64,000 nt of DNA from JAOBAU01 sp034667465 (GCA_034667465.1 JAXDJV010000026.1:34145-98144), one strand, 5' to 3'. Numbered from the stretch's first letter, positions 27,248 through 36,571 are shown. Program-made: numbers and translations. The notes: generated by a model not told the origin, from the sequence alone.

Positions 27248-29380
27248 ATGAGAATGCACGGACGCCTGCTTCGCAATCTGCTGCTGATCGCATTGACCGC
27301 ATCGCTCACAGTAGCCACCGCGGGTGCGGCGACGACGGGCCGGCAGCGAACGGCAAGTCCTCCGGCGCCGGCAAAGCCGGCTTTCGCCCCGAATCAGATC
27401 GAGGCATATTTGACCGAGGACACGATCGGGTACATCCGGCCAGGCCTCAAGATCAAGGTCAACTCGGTGGCCATCGGCACGAATCGGGTGCCGGTCGTCG
27501 ATCTCTCGATCACCGATGACTTCGATCAGCCGATCGACCGCCTTGGCAAGACGACGCCGGGTGCAGTCTCGATCAGTCTGGTCCTCGCCTGGTACGATCC
27601 GGCCACACGCCAGTACACCTCGTACACGACACGCAGCGCGACGTCGGCGGCGACGAGTCCGCATCCCGGAGTGACCGTCACGCAGGCGGGCGCCGACTCG
27701 GGCGGTGTGTTCACCGATCTCGAGACCGGACACGCGAAATACACGTTCAAAACGGTGCTGCCGTCCGGCTTCGATCAGACGCGGACGCACACACTCGGCA
27801 TTTACGCCACGCGCAACCTCACCGACATCCTCGGCAAGAACTATGACGCGAACGTGGAGCTCGACTTCCGTCCCGACGGCGGCACCGTCAGAGACAAGTG
27901 GGACAAGATGCGCGAGGCGGCGACGTGCAACAGCTGTCACGATCCACTCTCCGCGCACGGCGGCTCCCGCCGCGACGTGAAGCTCTGCGCGCTCTGTCAC
28001 ACGCCGCAGACCGTCGATCCCGACACCGGCAACACCGTCGACTTCAAAGTGATGGTGCACAAGATCCACTTCGGCGATCAGCTGCCGAGCGTGAAAGCGG
28101 GGACGCCGTACCAGATCATCGGCAACGCGAATTCGCTGAACGATTTCTCGTCGGTGGCATTCCCGCAGGACGCGCGCAACTGCCAGAACTGTCACGAAGG
28201 ATCGAACGCGGCGGCGAAGCCGGCGCAGGCGGATGTCTGGTACACGAAACCGAGCGCCGAGGCGTGCGGCTCGTGCCATGACGACGTCAACTTCGTGACC
28301 GGAAAGAATCACGCCGGCGGCGCGCAGGCCGACAGCAGCCAGTGCGCGACCTGCCATCAGCCGGAGAGCGGCACGGAGTTCGATGCCTCGATCAAAGGCG
28401 CGCACACCATCCCGCTGAAATCGAAACAGCTCAAAGGAATCACCGCAACGATCGTCAGCGTGACGAACATGATCGCGGGGAAGAAACCGACGGCCGTCTT
28501 CGCACTGAAGAACGCCGACGGAACGCCGATCGATGCGACGAAGCTCGCGACGTTCTCCCCCATCCTCGCCGGCCCGACGCTCAGCTACACGAAAGACTAT
28601 CGCCGCGAGGAAGGCCGCACGCTCGGCATCTACGACGCGACGACCGGAACGACGACCTACACCTTCGCGAAAGAGCTCCCGGCCGACGCCAACGGCACCT
28701 GGACGGTCAGCGCCGACATCCGCCGCAACGTGTCGCTGAAACGCGGCGACGGCGGCGCCGACGTGGCGGTTCAGGAATCGACGATCAACCCGATCAAGTA
28801 CGTCGCGATCACCGGCACGATCAGCCCGCGCCGCACGTCGGTGACGATGGCGCAGTGCAATACCTGTCATGACTCGCTGTCGCTGCACGGCGGACAGCGC
28901 AACGCCATCGAAGAGTGTGTGATCTGCCACAACCCGCAGGAAAACGACGCGGCCCGCCGTCCGGCCAGCGCCGGCGCGCCGGAGTCGGTCTCGTTCCAGC
29001 GGATGATCCACCGCATCCACACCGGCGAAGAGCTGACGCAGGACTTCACGGTCTTCGCGTTCGGAGGCGTAGCGACGAACTTCAATGAAGTGCGGTACCC
29101 GGGCGATCGCCGCAACTGCGCGAAGTGCCACACGGCGAACGGCTTCACGCTGCCGCTGCAGCAGACGACGATCTCGAACGTCACGACATTGCGCGACTAC
29201 TTCACACCGCAGGGTCCCGGCACCGCCGCGTGTCTCGGTTGTCACGATGGCCGCGACGCCGCCGCACACGCGTACCTGAACACGGTGACATTCCCCGGCG
29301 CGACGAATTCCGCGGAAGCGTGCGCGACGTGTCACGGCACCGGAAAAGACTGGGCGGTGGAAAAGGTCCACGCTCACTAA
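27248..29380 (+). CDS. mtrC: OmcA/MtrC-family decahaem cytochrome c
   Basis: 710 residues with ten CxxCH motifs arranged as five (CNSCH, CALCH, CQNCH, CGSCH, CATCH) and five (CNTCH, CVICH, CAKCH, CLGCH, CATCH). The two groups are separated by a beta-rich domain of about 150 residues; another beta domain (about 50-220) precedes the first group. This two-by-five haem, alternating-domain layout is that of Shewanella MtrC/OmcA, terminal reductases on the cell surface that pass electrons to minerals or electrodes. The signal peptide (RNLLLIALTASLTVATAGA) lacks a lipobox cysteine, unlike Shewanella MtrC. AAAGGA lies 6 nt before the ATG. First gene of mtrC-mtrA-mtrB. Confidence 0.93.
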   Translation: MRMHGRLLRNLLLIALTASLTVATAGAATTGRQRTASPPAPAKPAFAPNQIEAYLTEDTIGYIRPGLKIKVNSVAIGTNRVPVVDLSITDDFDQPIDRLGKTTPGAVSISLVLAWYDPATRQYTSYTTRSATSAATSPHPGVTVTQAGADSGGVFTDLETGHAKYTFKTVLPSGFDQTRTHTLGIYATRNLTDILGKNYDANVELDFRPDGGTVRDKWDKMREAATCNSCHDPLSAHGGSRRDVKLCALCHTPQTVDPDTGNTVDFKVMVHKIHFGDQLPSVKAGTPYQIIGNANSLNDFSSVAFPQDARNCQNCHEGSNAAAKPAQADVWYTKPSAEACGSCHDDVNFVTGKNHAGGAQADSSQCATCHQPESGTEFDASIKGAHTIPLKSKQLKGITATIVSVTNMIAGKKPTAVFALKNADGTPIDATKLATFSPILAGPTLSYTKDYRREEGRTLGIYDATTGTTTYTFAKELPADANGTWTVSADIRRNVSLKRGDGGADVAVQESTINPIKYVAITGTISPRRTSVTMAQCNTCHDSLSLHGGQRNAIEECVICHNPQENDAARRPASAGAPESVSFQRMIHRIHTGEELTQDFTVFAFGGVATNFNEVRYPGDRRNCAKCHTANGFTLPLQQTTISNVTTLRDYFTPQGPGTAACLGCHDGRDAAAHAYLNTVTFPGATNSAEACATCHGTGKDWAVEKVHAH

Positions 29381-29403
29381 GCGAGCGATGCGAAGAGGAC
29401 CTC

Positions 29404-30399
29404 ATGCCGAACAAACTGTTAGCCACGGGCGCTCTCGCCCTTCTGATGATCCTCGGCCGCTCGCCATCGGCGGCGGCCGCGGACGACCCACCGCCGCCGC
29501 AGGAGCCGCCGCCCGCCACGTCGACGGCCCCTGCTGCGACGACGACTGCCGCAACGACGACCACGGATGCTCCGGCCGCTGAGGCCGCACCGACAGCAGC
29601 CTGCTCCGACTGTCACGAACAGGCGAAGCAGTTCGCGACCAACCCTCACGCGCGCGGCGCGGTGACCAAAGGCGAAGTGTCGAACGACGCCTGCACCGCG
29701 TGTCACGGCGACGGCGCGGAGCACATCGCCAACGGCGGCGACAAGACGAAGATCACCGTGCCGCGCGGACGTGCCGGATCCGATGAGACCTGCATGCTCT
29801 GCCACGACAAGGCGACCGATCGCATGTCGCGCAAAGGCGGCATGCACGCGAACTCGGCGGCGGTGAGCTGCCTCTCGTGCCACAAAATCCACACCACGAA
29901 CCCGCAGCTCGTCGCGAAACCGCAGCTGACGCTTTGCGGCACCTGTCACACGCAGTCGGCGGAGATGCGCAACAAACCGTACGCACATCGGCTCGATCGC
30001 GGCGGCATGGCCTGCTCGTCATGCCACGAACCGCACGGCCGCGCGCAGAAGAGCGAACGCTCGCTCGCGCTGACCGGACATCTGCGCACCGGCACGTCGG
30101 GCGAAGCTCCATGCCTCAGCTGCCACGCCGAAAAGCGCGGGCCGTTCGTCTTCCCGCACGGCGCGAACGAAGTCGCCGACTGCACGACGTGTCACGCGCC
30201 GCACGGCTCCTCGAATCCGATGCAGCTTCGCCGCGCGAACGTCTATCAGGTCTGCATCGAATGCCACTCACCGACTTCCGCGACTCTCGGCTCGCAGCCA
30301 CCGTCGTTCCACAACCTCTCCAGTCCGCGCTACCGCAACTGCACAACCTGCCACGTCGCAGCGCATGGATCGAATCGCGATCCGCAACTGCTGAAGTGA
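29404..30399 (+). CDS. mtrA: DmsE/MtrA-family periplasmic decahaem cytochrome c
   Basis: 331 residues. Signal peptide (about 1-24), then a low-complexity Pro/Ala/Thr linker (about 27-64), then ten CxxCH motifs spread over 265 residues. The repeated CxxCH-x-PHG elements (CSSCHEPHG, CTTCHAPHG) are characteristic of MtrA/DmsE, which inserts into the MtrB barrel and carries electrons across the outer membrane. The ATG at 29404, with GAGG 4 nt upstream, was chosen because the longer frame upstream is the antisense-like shadow of mtrC. The Thr/Ala linker is unusual and may bridge the periplasm or tether the cytochrome. Confidence 0.95.
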   Translation: MPNKLLATGALALLMILGRSPSAAAADDPPPPQEPPPATSTAPAATTTAATTTTDAPAAEAAPTAACSDCHEQAKQFATNPHARGAVTKGEVSNDACTACHGDGAEHIANGGDKTKITVPRGRAGSDETCMLCHDKATDRMSRKGGMHANSAAVSCLSCHKIHTTNPQLVAKPQLTLCGTCHTQSAEMRNKPYAHRLDRGGMACSSCHEPHGRAQKSERSLALTGHLRTGTSGEAPCLSCHAEKRGPFVFPHGANEVADCTTCHAPHGSSNPMQLRRANVYQVCIECHSPTSATLGSQPPSFHNLSSPRYRNCTTCHVAAHGSNRDPQLLK

Positions 30400-30415
30400 G
30401 GACGAGGAGAACGAC

Positions 30416-32308
30416 ATGGCAAACACGAAATGGCTCCTCATCCCGCTGCTCGCCCTCGCGCTGACGGCGAACGCGCAGACCGTCGTCCCGCAGATCGAGA
30501 TCGGCTATCGCTGGCTCGACCTCAACGGCAACAGCGACGTCTATCGCTCGCAGATCAACGAGCGCAGCGGACTGCTGCTCCGTTCGTTCACTTACAACAC
30601 GACCGAGACTCCGTTCGGCGATCGTTTCCGGCTCGACGCCACCGACCTCGGCGTCGGTCCCGCCGGATCGCTGCGCCTCGAGACCGGCCGCACCGGCTCG
30701 TATCGTCTCAACCTTCACTACCGGCGTGCCGATGCGTTCAGCGCGATCCCGACATTCGCACTCGGGCAGCACACGATCGACCGTCAGCGCAAAGCGCTCG
30801 ACGTCGATCTCGAGCTGCTCCGCTTCAGCAAATTCACCCCGTTCATCGGCTACTCCGACAATCGTTACGATGGTCCCGGCACGACGACGTATCACGTCGG
30901 CCAGGACGAGTTCCTGCTGCAGCAAAGCCTGCACGACCACGATCGCGAAGTGCGCATCGGCACCAGATTCGAGCTCGGTCCGGTGCAGGGTCAGCTGACG
31001 CAGGGATGGCGTCGTTTCCGCGGCAGCGAGACGCTGACGCTGGCGCCCGGCGGCACGTCCGGCAACAACATTCCGCCGGTCCTCGGGCATCCGATCGAGA
31101 TCGGCAACTTCGCCGGCGATGAGCGGACGAGCGTCCGTACGCCGTTCACGAATCTGTTCATCACCGGCATGGCCACGTCGCGCGTCCGATTGATCGGCAA
31201 CTACGTTCGCTTCGCCGCTGACAGCAGCGGCAGCAGCAGTGAAGACCTCACCGGCTCCCTCGCCTCTTTCGCGTTGTCGCGCTTCTTCAACGGCCTCGGC
31301 GAACAGACGACGGCGCGCGCGAACAACACGACCTGGCGCGGCGGCGCACGTGCGGAAGTCGAGCTCTGGAAAGGGATCGACATGCTCGTTTCGTGGCAGC
31401 GTGAATCGCGCGAGCTTTCCGGCACCGCACTGGTCAACACGTTGTTCATTCAGAGCGTGACGTTCGGCGGCGCCGATCCGAGCGACGTGCAGACGGTGCT
31501 CGATTCGTCGAACTCGCTCGACCGCAAAGAGGACGCCGGCAGCATCACGTTCTCCGCGCGTTCGCTCGGACCGTTCTCGCTGCGCGCCGGCTTCAGCACC
31601 TCGAAGCAGGACGTGACCGTGACGCCGGACCTTGCCGAGATCGTGCTCGCCGGCAATCAGGGCGGCACGTTCAACCGCCGCGTCAACACGTTCGACGTCG
31701 ACGGCGCATTCGCGAAAGCGGGCTTCACGGCTGGCGCGGCGTGGAAACGCTCCAATGCCGACGATCCGATTCTGCGCACCGACTTCCTGCACCGCGATCG
31801 CATTCGTCTCCGCGCCGGATGGCAGGCGCCGAAATGGGTTCGCGCCGGCGTCAGCGCGCAGGAAACGCGGCAGGACAACGATCGTCCCGACACCAGCTAC
31901 GACGCGAAGCTGCGCGAGTACACGGGCGAAGTCGAAGTGACGCCGCTCGAGGTGCTGTCGCTTCGCGCATCCGCATCGCGGTTCCGTTCGGACAGCAACA
32001 TCTTCTTCAGGCGTCCGGAGAACTTCACGATCGACGAGTCGGTCCACATCGAGCGCGGCAGCGCGCTGCAGGGCGGATTCAGTCTCGCGCTGCCGCGCTT
32101 CACGATCGACGGCGACGTCTCGCGCTTCACGAATCGCGGCACGCTGCCGTTCCGGATCAACCGCACCGCCGGACGGGCAACGTTCCCGATCTACGCGAAG
32201 TTCGGGATGGCCGCCGAGTGGTCACGCGATACGTATCGCGAGGAGGCGTACACGGCCGCGAACTACGAAGCGAACCGCTACGGACTCTTTCTCCGCTTCA
32301 CGCCGTGA
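30416..32308 (+). CDS. mtrB: MtrB/PioB-family outer-membrane beta-barrel
   Basis: 630 residues with a signal peptide (KWLLIPLLALALTANAQ) and then continuous amphipathic beta strands with aromatic girdles, the mark of a large porin-like barrel. Its position right after mtrA (16 nt gap, GAGGA ribosome site) and its length fit MtrB, the sheath that holds MtrA in the outer membrane. There is no N-terminal CxxC of the kind reported for Shewanella MtrB; the mature protein contains no cysteine. The C-terminus ends LFLRFTP rather than in a strict terminal Phe. Confidence 0.88.
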   Translation: MANTKWLLIPLLALALTANAQTVVPQIEIGYRWLDLNGNSDVYRSQINERSGLLLRSFTYNTTETPFGDRFRLDATDLGVGPAGSLRLETGRTGSYRLNLHYRRADAFSAIPTFALGQHTIDRQRKALDVDLELLRFSKFTPFIGYSDNRYDGPGTTTYHVGQDEFLLQQSLHDHDREVRIGTRFELGPVQGQLTQGWRRFRGSETLTLAPGGTSGNNIPPVLGHPIEIGNFAGDERTSVRTPFTNLFITGMATSRVRLIGNYVRFAADSSGSSSEDLTGSLASFALSRFFNGLGEQTTARANNTTWRGGARAEVELWKGIDMLVSWQRESRELSGTALVNTLFIQSVTFGGADPSDVQTVLDSSNSLDRKEDAGSITFSARSLGPFSLRAGFSTSKQDVTVTPDLAEIVLAGNQGGTFNRRVNTFDVDGAFAKAGFTAGAAWKRSNADDPILRTDFLHRDRIRLRAGWQAPKWVRAGVSAQETRQDNDRPDTSYDAKLREYTGEVEVTPLEVLSLRASASRFRSDSNIFFRRPENFTIDESVHIERGSALQGGFSLALPRFTIDGDVSRFTNRGTLPFRINRTAGRATFPIYAKFGMAAEWSRDTYREEAYTAANYEANRYGLFLRFTP

Positions 32309-32560
32309 CGCGACGCCGCGCCACGATCAGCATCGCAATTCCATAACCCGCCAGCGCGAGCAGAATCGCCGCGGCCGCGAGGATGAGACTGCGGTGCAGC
32401 GACGTGAGTGCGAGCGGTGGATTGAAGGGTTGCGAGGATGGTCGCGATCGCGAGCATTGTGGTGCGGGTGATTGTCGCGTGCTGCGGGATGAGCACGAAC
32501 GAGATCGCAGCGCATGCCGCGGTGGCAACCAGCGCCGCTGGCGCTGAAGATCAGGACGCT
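32298..32560 (-). pseudogene. Frameshifted remnant of a small membrane protein
   Basis: Two hydrophobic stretches lie in different frames. One reads ALVATAACAAISFVLIPQHA and TTMLAIATILATLQ. The other reads SLILAAAAILLALAGYGIAM and ends LIVARRRVTA at the stop at 32298. Together they would make a 3-helix membrane protein of about 85 residues, but a shift near 32430 separates them. No start with a ribosome site was found. I do not recognise the family. The rest of the gap up to 32623 has no other gene. Confidence 0.45.
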
Positions 32561-32623
32561 GTAGCGAAATCACGATTACCCGACAAGGCCGGGAGGTCGA
32601 TTACGAACGTCTCCGCTGAGCAG

Positions 32624-33100
32624 TCAGGCGGTGCACGCCGGGGCCAGGAGATACACGACGATCGTTTCAAGCTTCGACGGATCGTCGGACCAGTCGCCGT
32701 AGATCTCCCACGAAGTACCAGCGAAGCTTCGGTGGTGCGATTTCGCCCATTGATGGATCGCCTGATGCGTACCGTACAGTTGATCGTAACCGCCGCGATG
32801 AACGGCGATGGCGGCCTCGCCGGAGGGAGTCGTCGTCTCACGGACTTCGCCGGAAGGAGTGAAGCTTCGCGTCACTTCGACACCGAAGTCCACATTCATG
32901 GGATCGCCCGGGCGGGCCGCGTGGTGATAGAGAAAAATGTTGTGGCCGTCCGTGCGTAGTCCCGGCTGGCCGCGAAGAAAGCCCCACACCTGGTCCAGGG
33001 CGGGTCGCCACGCGGAGGCGACGGCGCCGGCGGCCACCTGACGCCGGACAGCGGCGAGTGTGCGCGGCCTGACTACCTCAAGACGTACGTCGATTCCCAC
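32624..33100 (-). CDS. GyrI-like effector-binding domain protein
   Basis: 158 residues from a GTG at 33100 (GAGG 11 nt upstream). The sequence (TLAAVRRQVAAGAVASAWRP, then ALDQVWGFLR, GHNIFLYHH, FGVEVTRSF, SWEIYGDWSDDPSKLET) is the GyrI/AraC-type small-molecule-binding fold, here with no DNA-binding domain. Such stand-alone proteins bind lipophilic ligands or sequester DNA-active compounds. It lies 50 nt after the radical SAM gene in the same direction and may be the last gene of the ahb operon, possibly as a porphyrin or ligand binder; that role is a guess. Confidence 0.75.
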   Translation of the reverse strand: MGIDVRLEVVRPRTLAAVRRQVAAGAVASAWRPALDQVWGFLRGQPGLRTDGHNIFLYHHAARPGDPMNVDFGVEVTRSFTPSGEVRETTTPSGEAAIAVHRGGYDQLYGTHQAIHQWAKSHHRSFAGTSWEIYGDWSDDPSKLETIVVYLLAPACTA

Positions 33101-33150
33101 GTTTGAAAACGTCCTCGAATCGAGCAGGATAGCAGCGGGCCGCCTTCGCC

Positions 33151-34278
33151 TTACGCGCCCGGCTGGTACAGGCACAACGGATCGGACGCGAACACATCGC
33201 CGGTTGCCGCCCATGCGCGGGCGCGCGAGCCGCCGCAGAGCTCGCGGAACTCGCAGCGGCCGCATTTCCCCTTCAGGTTGTTGTTGTCGCGGAGCGAGAC
33301 GAACAACTTGCTCGTGCGATAGATCTCCGACAGCGACTGCTCCTTCACGTTGCCCGCTTTGAGCGGGAGGAAGCCGCTTGGATAGACGTCGCCGATGTGG
33401 GAGATGAAGACGAATCCTTTCGCTTCGTTCACACCGCGCGGCGCGCGCGAGACCGCGTTCGGCTGCGGCTGCACGCCGAGCATCGGACGCTGCACGAAAA
33501 GCGTCGACGCGTCGATGAGACCGGTGACCTCATCGCGCTTCATCGGGATGCCCTGCTCCGCCATCATCCGCTGCAGCATGAAGCGGCGGTAGTGCATCGC
33601 TTCCGTCGTCCGGATCGCGAACTTCACACGCGTGCTGGTGTCGTGCAGAAATCCGAACAGCTCCTCCACCTCTTCGGGCGACACGAGATCGCTCATCTTC
33701 GCGCGGCCGGTCGGCACGACGAAGAAGACGCTCCACATCGCGATGCCGAGCTCTTCGAGCAGGCCGACCATCCGCGGAAGATCGTCGATGGTGCGGCGCG
33801 TCACGGTCGTGTTGACCTGTACCGGGATTCCTTCGCGCACCGCGGCGCGAATGGCATTGATCGTCAGATCGAACGAGCCTTCGACGCGCCGGAACTCGTC
33901 GTGCGCATGCGCAGTCGATGCATCGAGGCTGACGGCGATGCGTCCCAGGCCGTGGCGCTTCATCTTCGAGACCGCTTCTTCGGTGAGCAGCGGAGTCGCG
34001 CTCGGCGTGAGCGACGGCTCGAGGCCGAGCTTGCGCGCGTACTCGATCATCGCGTACGTGTCGAAACGCTTCAGCGGATCGCCACCGGTGATGACGAAGA
34101 CCTTCGGCTTCATCGCCGCGATCTCATCGATCAGCCGAAACCCTTCAGTGGTGGTCAGCTCGTACCGGCTGCGCCGCGGTTGTGCCGCCGCGCGGCAATG
34201 GACGCATGCGAGATCGCACGCGCGCGTGCTCTCCCAGATGACGACGAATGGACTGATGTTGAAATCGACTCCGTTCAT
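33151..34278 (-). CDS. Radical SAM/SPASM protein, AhbD-related (TIGR04053-like)
   Basis: 375 residues. CDLACVHC near residue 21 binds the SAM cluster, ITGGDPLKRFD follows, and the C-terminal SPASM cysteines are CGRCEFRELCGG plus the final Cys. It resembles AhbD, which oxidises Fe-coproporphyrin side chains to haem b, but has GGDPL where AhbD proteins I know have GGEPL. That fits the sister family TIGR04053. It is translationally coupled (ATGA overlap) to the ahbAB fusion, which supports a tetrapyrrole substrate. A paralogue lies at 13109-14197. Confidence 0.8.
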   Translation of the reverse strand: MNGVDFNISPFVVIWESTRACDLACVHCRAAAQPRRSRYELTTTEGFRLIDEIAAMKPKVFVITGGDPLKRFDTYAMIEYARKLGLEPSLTPSATPLLTEEAVSKMKRHGLGRIAVSLDASTAHAHDEFRRVEGSFDLTINAIRAAVREGIPVQVNTTVTRRTIDDLPRMVGLLEELGIAMWSVFFVVPTGRAKMSDLVSPEEVEELFGFLHDTSTRVKFAIRTTEAMHYRRFMLQRMMAEQGIPMKRDEVTGLIDASTLFVQRPMLGVQPQPNAVSRAPRGVNEAKGFVFISHIGDVYPSGFLPLKAGNVKEQSLSEIYRTSKLFVSLRDNNNLKGKCGRCEFRELCGGSRARAWAATGDVFASDPLCLYQPGA

Positions 34279-35390
34279 GACAACCCCACGGTCCTCGCCC
34301 AGTGGCGATATTCGGCGGGCGAGACTTCCGACGGTTTGATCTCGGCGCGGCTGCCCCAGTAGACGTTCGTGTAGTTGCAGCCGATGCCGGTGGCGATGAG
34401 ATGCGCATCCATGGCCGCTTTGTGCGCGAGCACTTCTTCCTTCGTCTCGCCATGCGCGACCGCCATGATGTTGACGTCGTTCAGTTCCGATCCGGCATCG
34501 CGCCAGTAGCAGTGCGTCAGGATGGCGAAGCGACCGATCTCGCATCCCGCCTCGATCTCGCGTCCGGCCGGCACCGCCCAGTGAAAGAGACCGTTGAAGC
34601 TCGCCAGCCGCTCTTCGCCGGCGACCGGCTTCGAGTGTTCGAGAAACGTCGAGAATCTCCCGATGACGCCGCGCCGATCGAGGTCTTCCGCGATCTCGAA
34701 GAACGTCTCCGGATCGATGCCGGCCGCGCGCGCGCGGCGTTCCCACAATCCGAGTCCGAGCTCCGCCGGGTCGAGGTCGCGTTTCAGCACCATCAGCACT
34801 TCCCAGTCGCGATCGGACAGCTCCACGATCGCCGACTGCATCGGCTCGGCGCGCTGCGGCGACATCTCGCCGGCGACCATTCCTTTGCGGCGCATGTGAC
34901 CGACGCCGAGCACGAACGCGCGCAGCGCCGGCATGATGCGGAACTTCTCCGCGCCGATCTGCCGGCGCAGAAATTCGCAGTGCGCATCGACCGAGAATCC
35001 GGCCGGCACTTTCAGCGTCGTCCAGAGGCGCCACTCCGTCGATCCGGTTTCGCTGTTGCGGATCACGACGTGGCCGGAGAACGGATCGCGCGCGGCGATG
35101 TACGCGAAGGCCGCGCCGACGAGCGACTCATCGATCTTCCACGCGATGAGCGCGCCCTGCGCGAGGTTCGTTGCGAGCAGCGTCTGCCGTACGCGGCGAA
35201 CCGTCCCCGCTTCGAGCATCGCGCGGATGCGCTCCACGACGACGTCGACGTCGACACCGGCGCGGCGCGCGATCTCCGCGAACGGCTCGCGCACGAATCC
35301 GCGAATCCGATCTTCGGACACTTCGAGAATCTCGCGATTGAGCGGATCGTACGGCGACACCGGCACGCGCGTTTCGAGCATGACCGTCAT
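34275..35390 (-). CDS. ahbAB: Fused siroheme decarboxylase AhbA-AhbB (NirDL-like)
   Basis: 371 residues in two homologous Lrp/AsnC-like halves, about 15-180 and 190-371, each with a winged-helix segment and a ferredoxin-like half (FREPFAEIARRAGVDVDVVV; DWEVLMVLKRDLDPAELGLG). AhbA and AhbB, usually separate, together remove acetate carboxyls from siroheme; NirDL is a comparable fusion in haem d1 synthesis. His and Tyr residues in each half (e.g. FNGLFHWAVP, YTNVYWGSR) could serve the active site. It is coupled by ATGA overlaps to ahbC upstream and a radical SAM gene downstream. No cytochrome cd1 gene is nearby, so a role in haem b is favoured. Confidence 0.85.
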   Translation of the reverse strand: MTVMLETRVPVSPYDPLNREILEVSEDRIRGFVREPFAEIARRAGVDVDVVVERIRAMLEAGTVRRVRQTLLATNLAQGALIAWKIDESLVGAAFAYIAARDPFSGHVVIRNSETGSTEWRLWTTLKVPAGFSVDAHCEFLRRQIGAEKFRIMPALRAFVLGVGHMRRKGMVAGEMSPQRAEPMQSAIVELSDRDWEVLMVLKRDLDPAELGLGLWERRARAAGIDPETFFEIAEDLDRRGVIGRFSTFLEHSKPVAGEERLASFNGLFHWAVPAGREIEAGCEIGRFAILTHCYWRDAGSELNDVNIMAVAHGETKEEVLAHKAAMDAHLIATGIGCNYTNVYWGSRAEIKPSEVSPAEYRHWARTVGLS

Positions 35391-36571
35391 TGCGCCACCT
35401 CGACCGCGATCTCGGAATCGAACAGATAGCATCCCGGATCCGACTGCCAGTAATCGCCCGTCGCCGCCTCGGCGCGCGCGCGGAAGTTGCCGTTACACAT
35501 CGGCAGCCAGTTGCACGTCGCGCAACGACCCTGCAGCAGCGGCTTGCGATCGCGCAATCCGTGCAGCAGCCCAATACGCGAGTCGCCCCAGATCTCCGAG
35601 AACGGCCGTTCGCGCAGCGAACCGAGCGTGTGATTCGACGTGAACTGATCGGGATGCACGTTGCCGAAGCTGTCGATGCATCCGATCGCGATTCCCGATC
35701 GATTGCCGCCGTTGTTGCGGATCATTGACAGCGCATGCTCGGCGCGCGGCTCGTCGTGCTCGCGCAGCCAGAGATAGACGTACGGCGCGTCGGCGTGATT
35801 GTCGACGGTCATCACTTCGATCTCACGTCCTTCGCCGTTCCAGCGGTCGACCTGCGCGATCAGTTTGTTCATCAGCGCACGCTTTTCGTCGACCTCGAGA
35901 TCGATGCCGGAGAGATACGAACCGCGACCGGAGTAGACGAGGTGATAGAGACAGAGGCGGCCGATGCCTTCGTCTTCGACGAGACGGAAGATGCTGTCGA
36001 TCTCGCCGAGGTTGTCTTTGGTGACGGTGAAACGAACGCCGACGCGAATGCCGGCGTCGCGGCAGTGGCGGATGCCGCGGATCGCGTCTTTGAATGCGCC
36101 GTCGCGGCCGCGGAAGAGATCGTGCCGCGCTTCCGCGCCATCGACGCTGATGCCGACGTACGCGACGCCGATCTTCGCGATGCGCGCCGCTTTCTTTTCA
36201 TCGATGAGCGTGCCGTTCGTCGAGAACGTGACGCGGATGCCGAGCGACATCGCGTATTCGGCGAGATCGAGCACGTCGGGCCGCACCAGCGGCTCGCCGC
36301 CGGAGATCAGCAGCGCGGGAACGTTGATCGTGGCGAGGTCGCGAATCATCGCTTCCGCTTCCGCCGTCGTCAGCTCGCCGTTGAAGCGGCGCGGCTCCGC
36401 GTCGGCGTAGCAATGGATGCACTGGAGATTGCAGGTTTTGGTCGCGTTCCAGACGACGACGGGACCCCATCCGGGCCGCGTTCCGGTCGTCTGCTTCGAC
36501 GACTGCGAGTCATAACGAAGGCGATCGCCGAAGTAAGAGGCACCGCCGAGAAGTTTGGTCACGCTGATCAT
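35387..36571 (-). CDS. ahbC: Radical SAM protein AhbC (NirJ family)
   Basis: 394 residues from the ATG at 36571, GGAGG 5 nt upstream. The N-terminus (ISVTKLLGGASYFGDRLRY) is the signature of the NirJ/AhbC group. TCNLQCIHCYADAEPRR carries the SAM cluster site, and SGGEPLVRPD and the C-terminal SPASM-like CATCNWLPMC follow. AhbC removes the acetate groups of 12,18-didecarboxysiroheme to make Fe-coproporphyrin III on the siroheme-dependent haem route. First gene of the ahb operon and preceded by a Crp/Fnr site. NirJ of haem d1 synthesis is the alternative. Confidence 0.88.
   Translation of the reverse strand: MISVTKLLGGASYFGDRLRYDSQSSKQTTGTRPGWGPVVVWNATKTCNLQCIHCYADAEPRRFNGELTTAEAEAMIRDLATINVPALLISGGEPLVRPDVLDLAEYAMSLGIRVTFSTNGTLIDEKKAARIAKIGVAYVGISVDGAEARHDLFRGRDGAFKDAIRGIRHCRDAGIRVGVRFTVTKDNLGEIDSIFRLVEDEGIGRLCLYHLVYSGRGSYLSGIDLEVDEKRALMNKLIAQVDRWNGEGREIEVMTVDNHADAPYVYLWLREHDEPRAEHALSMIRNNGGNRSGIAIGCIDSFGNVHPDQFTSNHTLGSLRERPFSEIWGDSRIGLLHGLRDRKPLLQGRCATCNWLPMCNGNFRARAEAATGDYWQSDPGCYLFDSEIAVEVAQ

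Noticed and set aside
35387..36571. Haem d1 (denitrification) interpretation of the NirJ/NirDL-like genes
   Set aside because: No cytochrome cd1, nirF, nirE or nirN is present, while many c-type cytochromes and ccm genes are; siroheme-dependent haem b synthesis fits better, though not proven.
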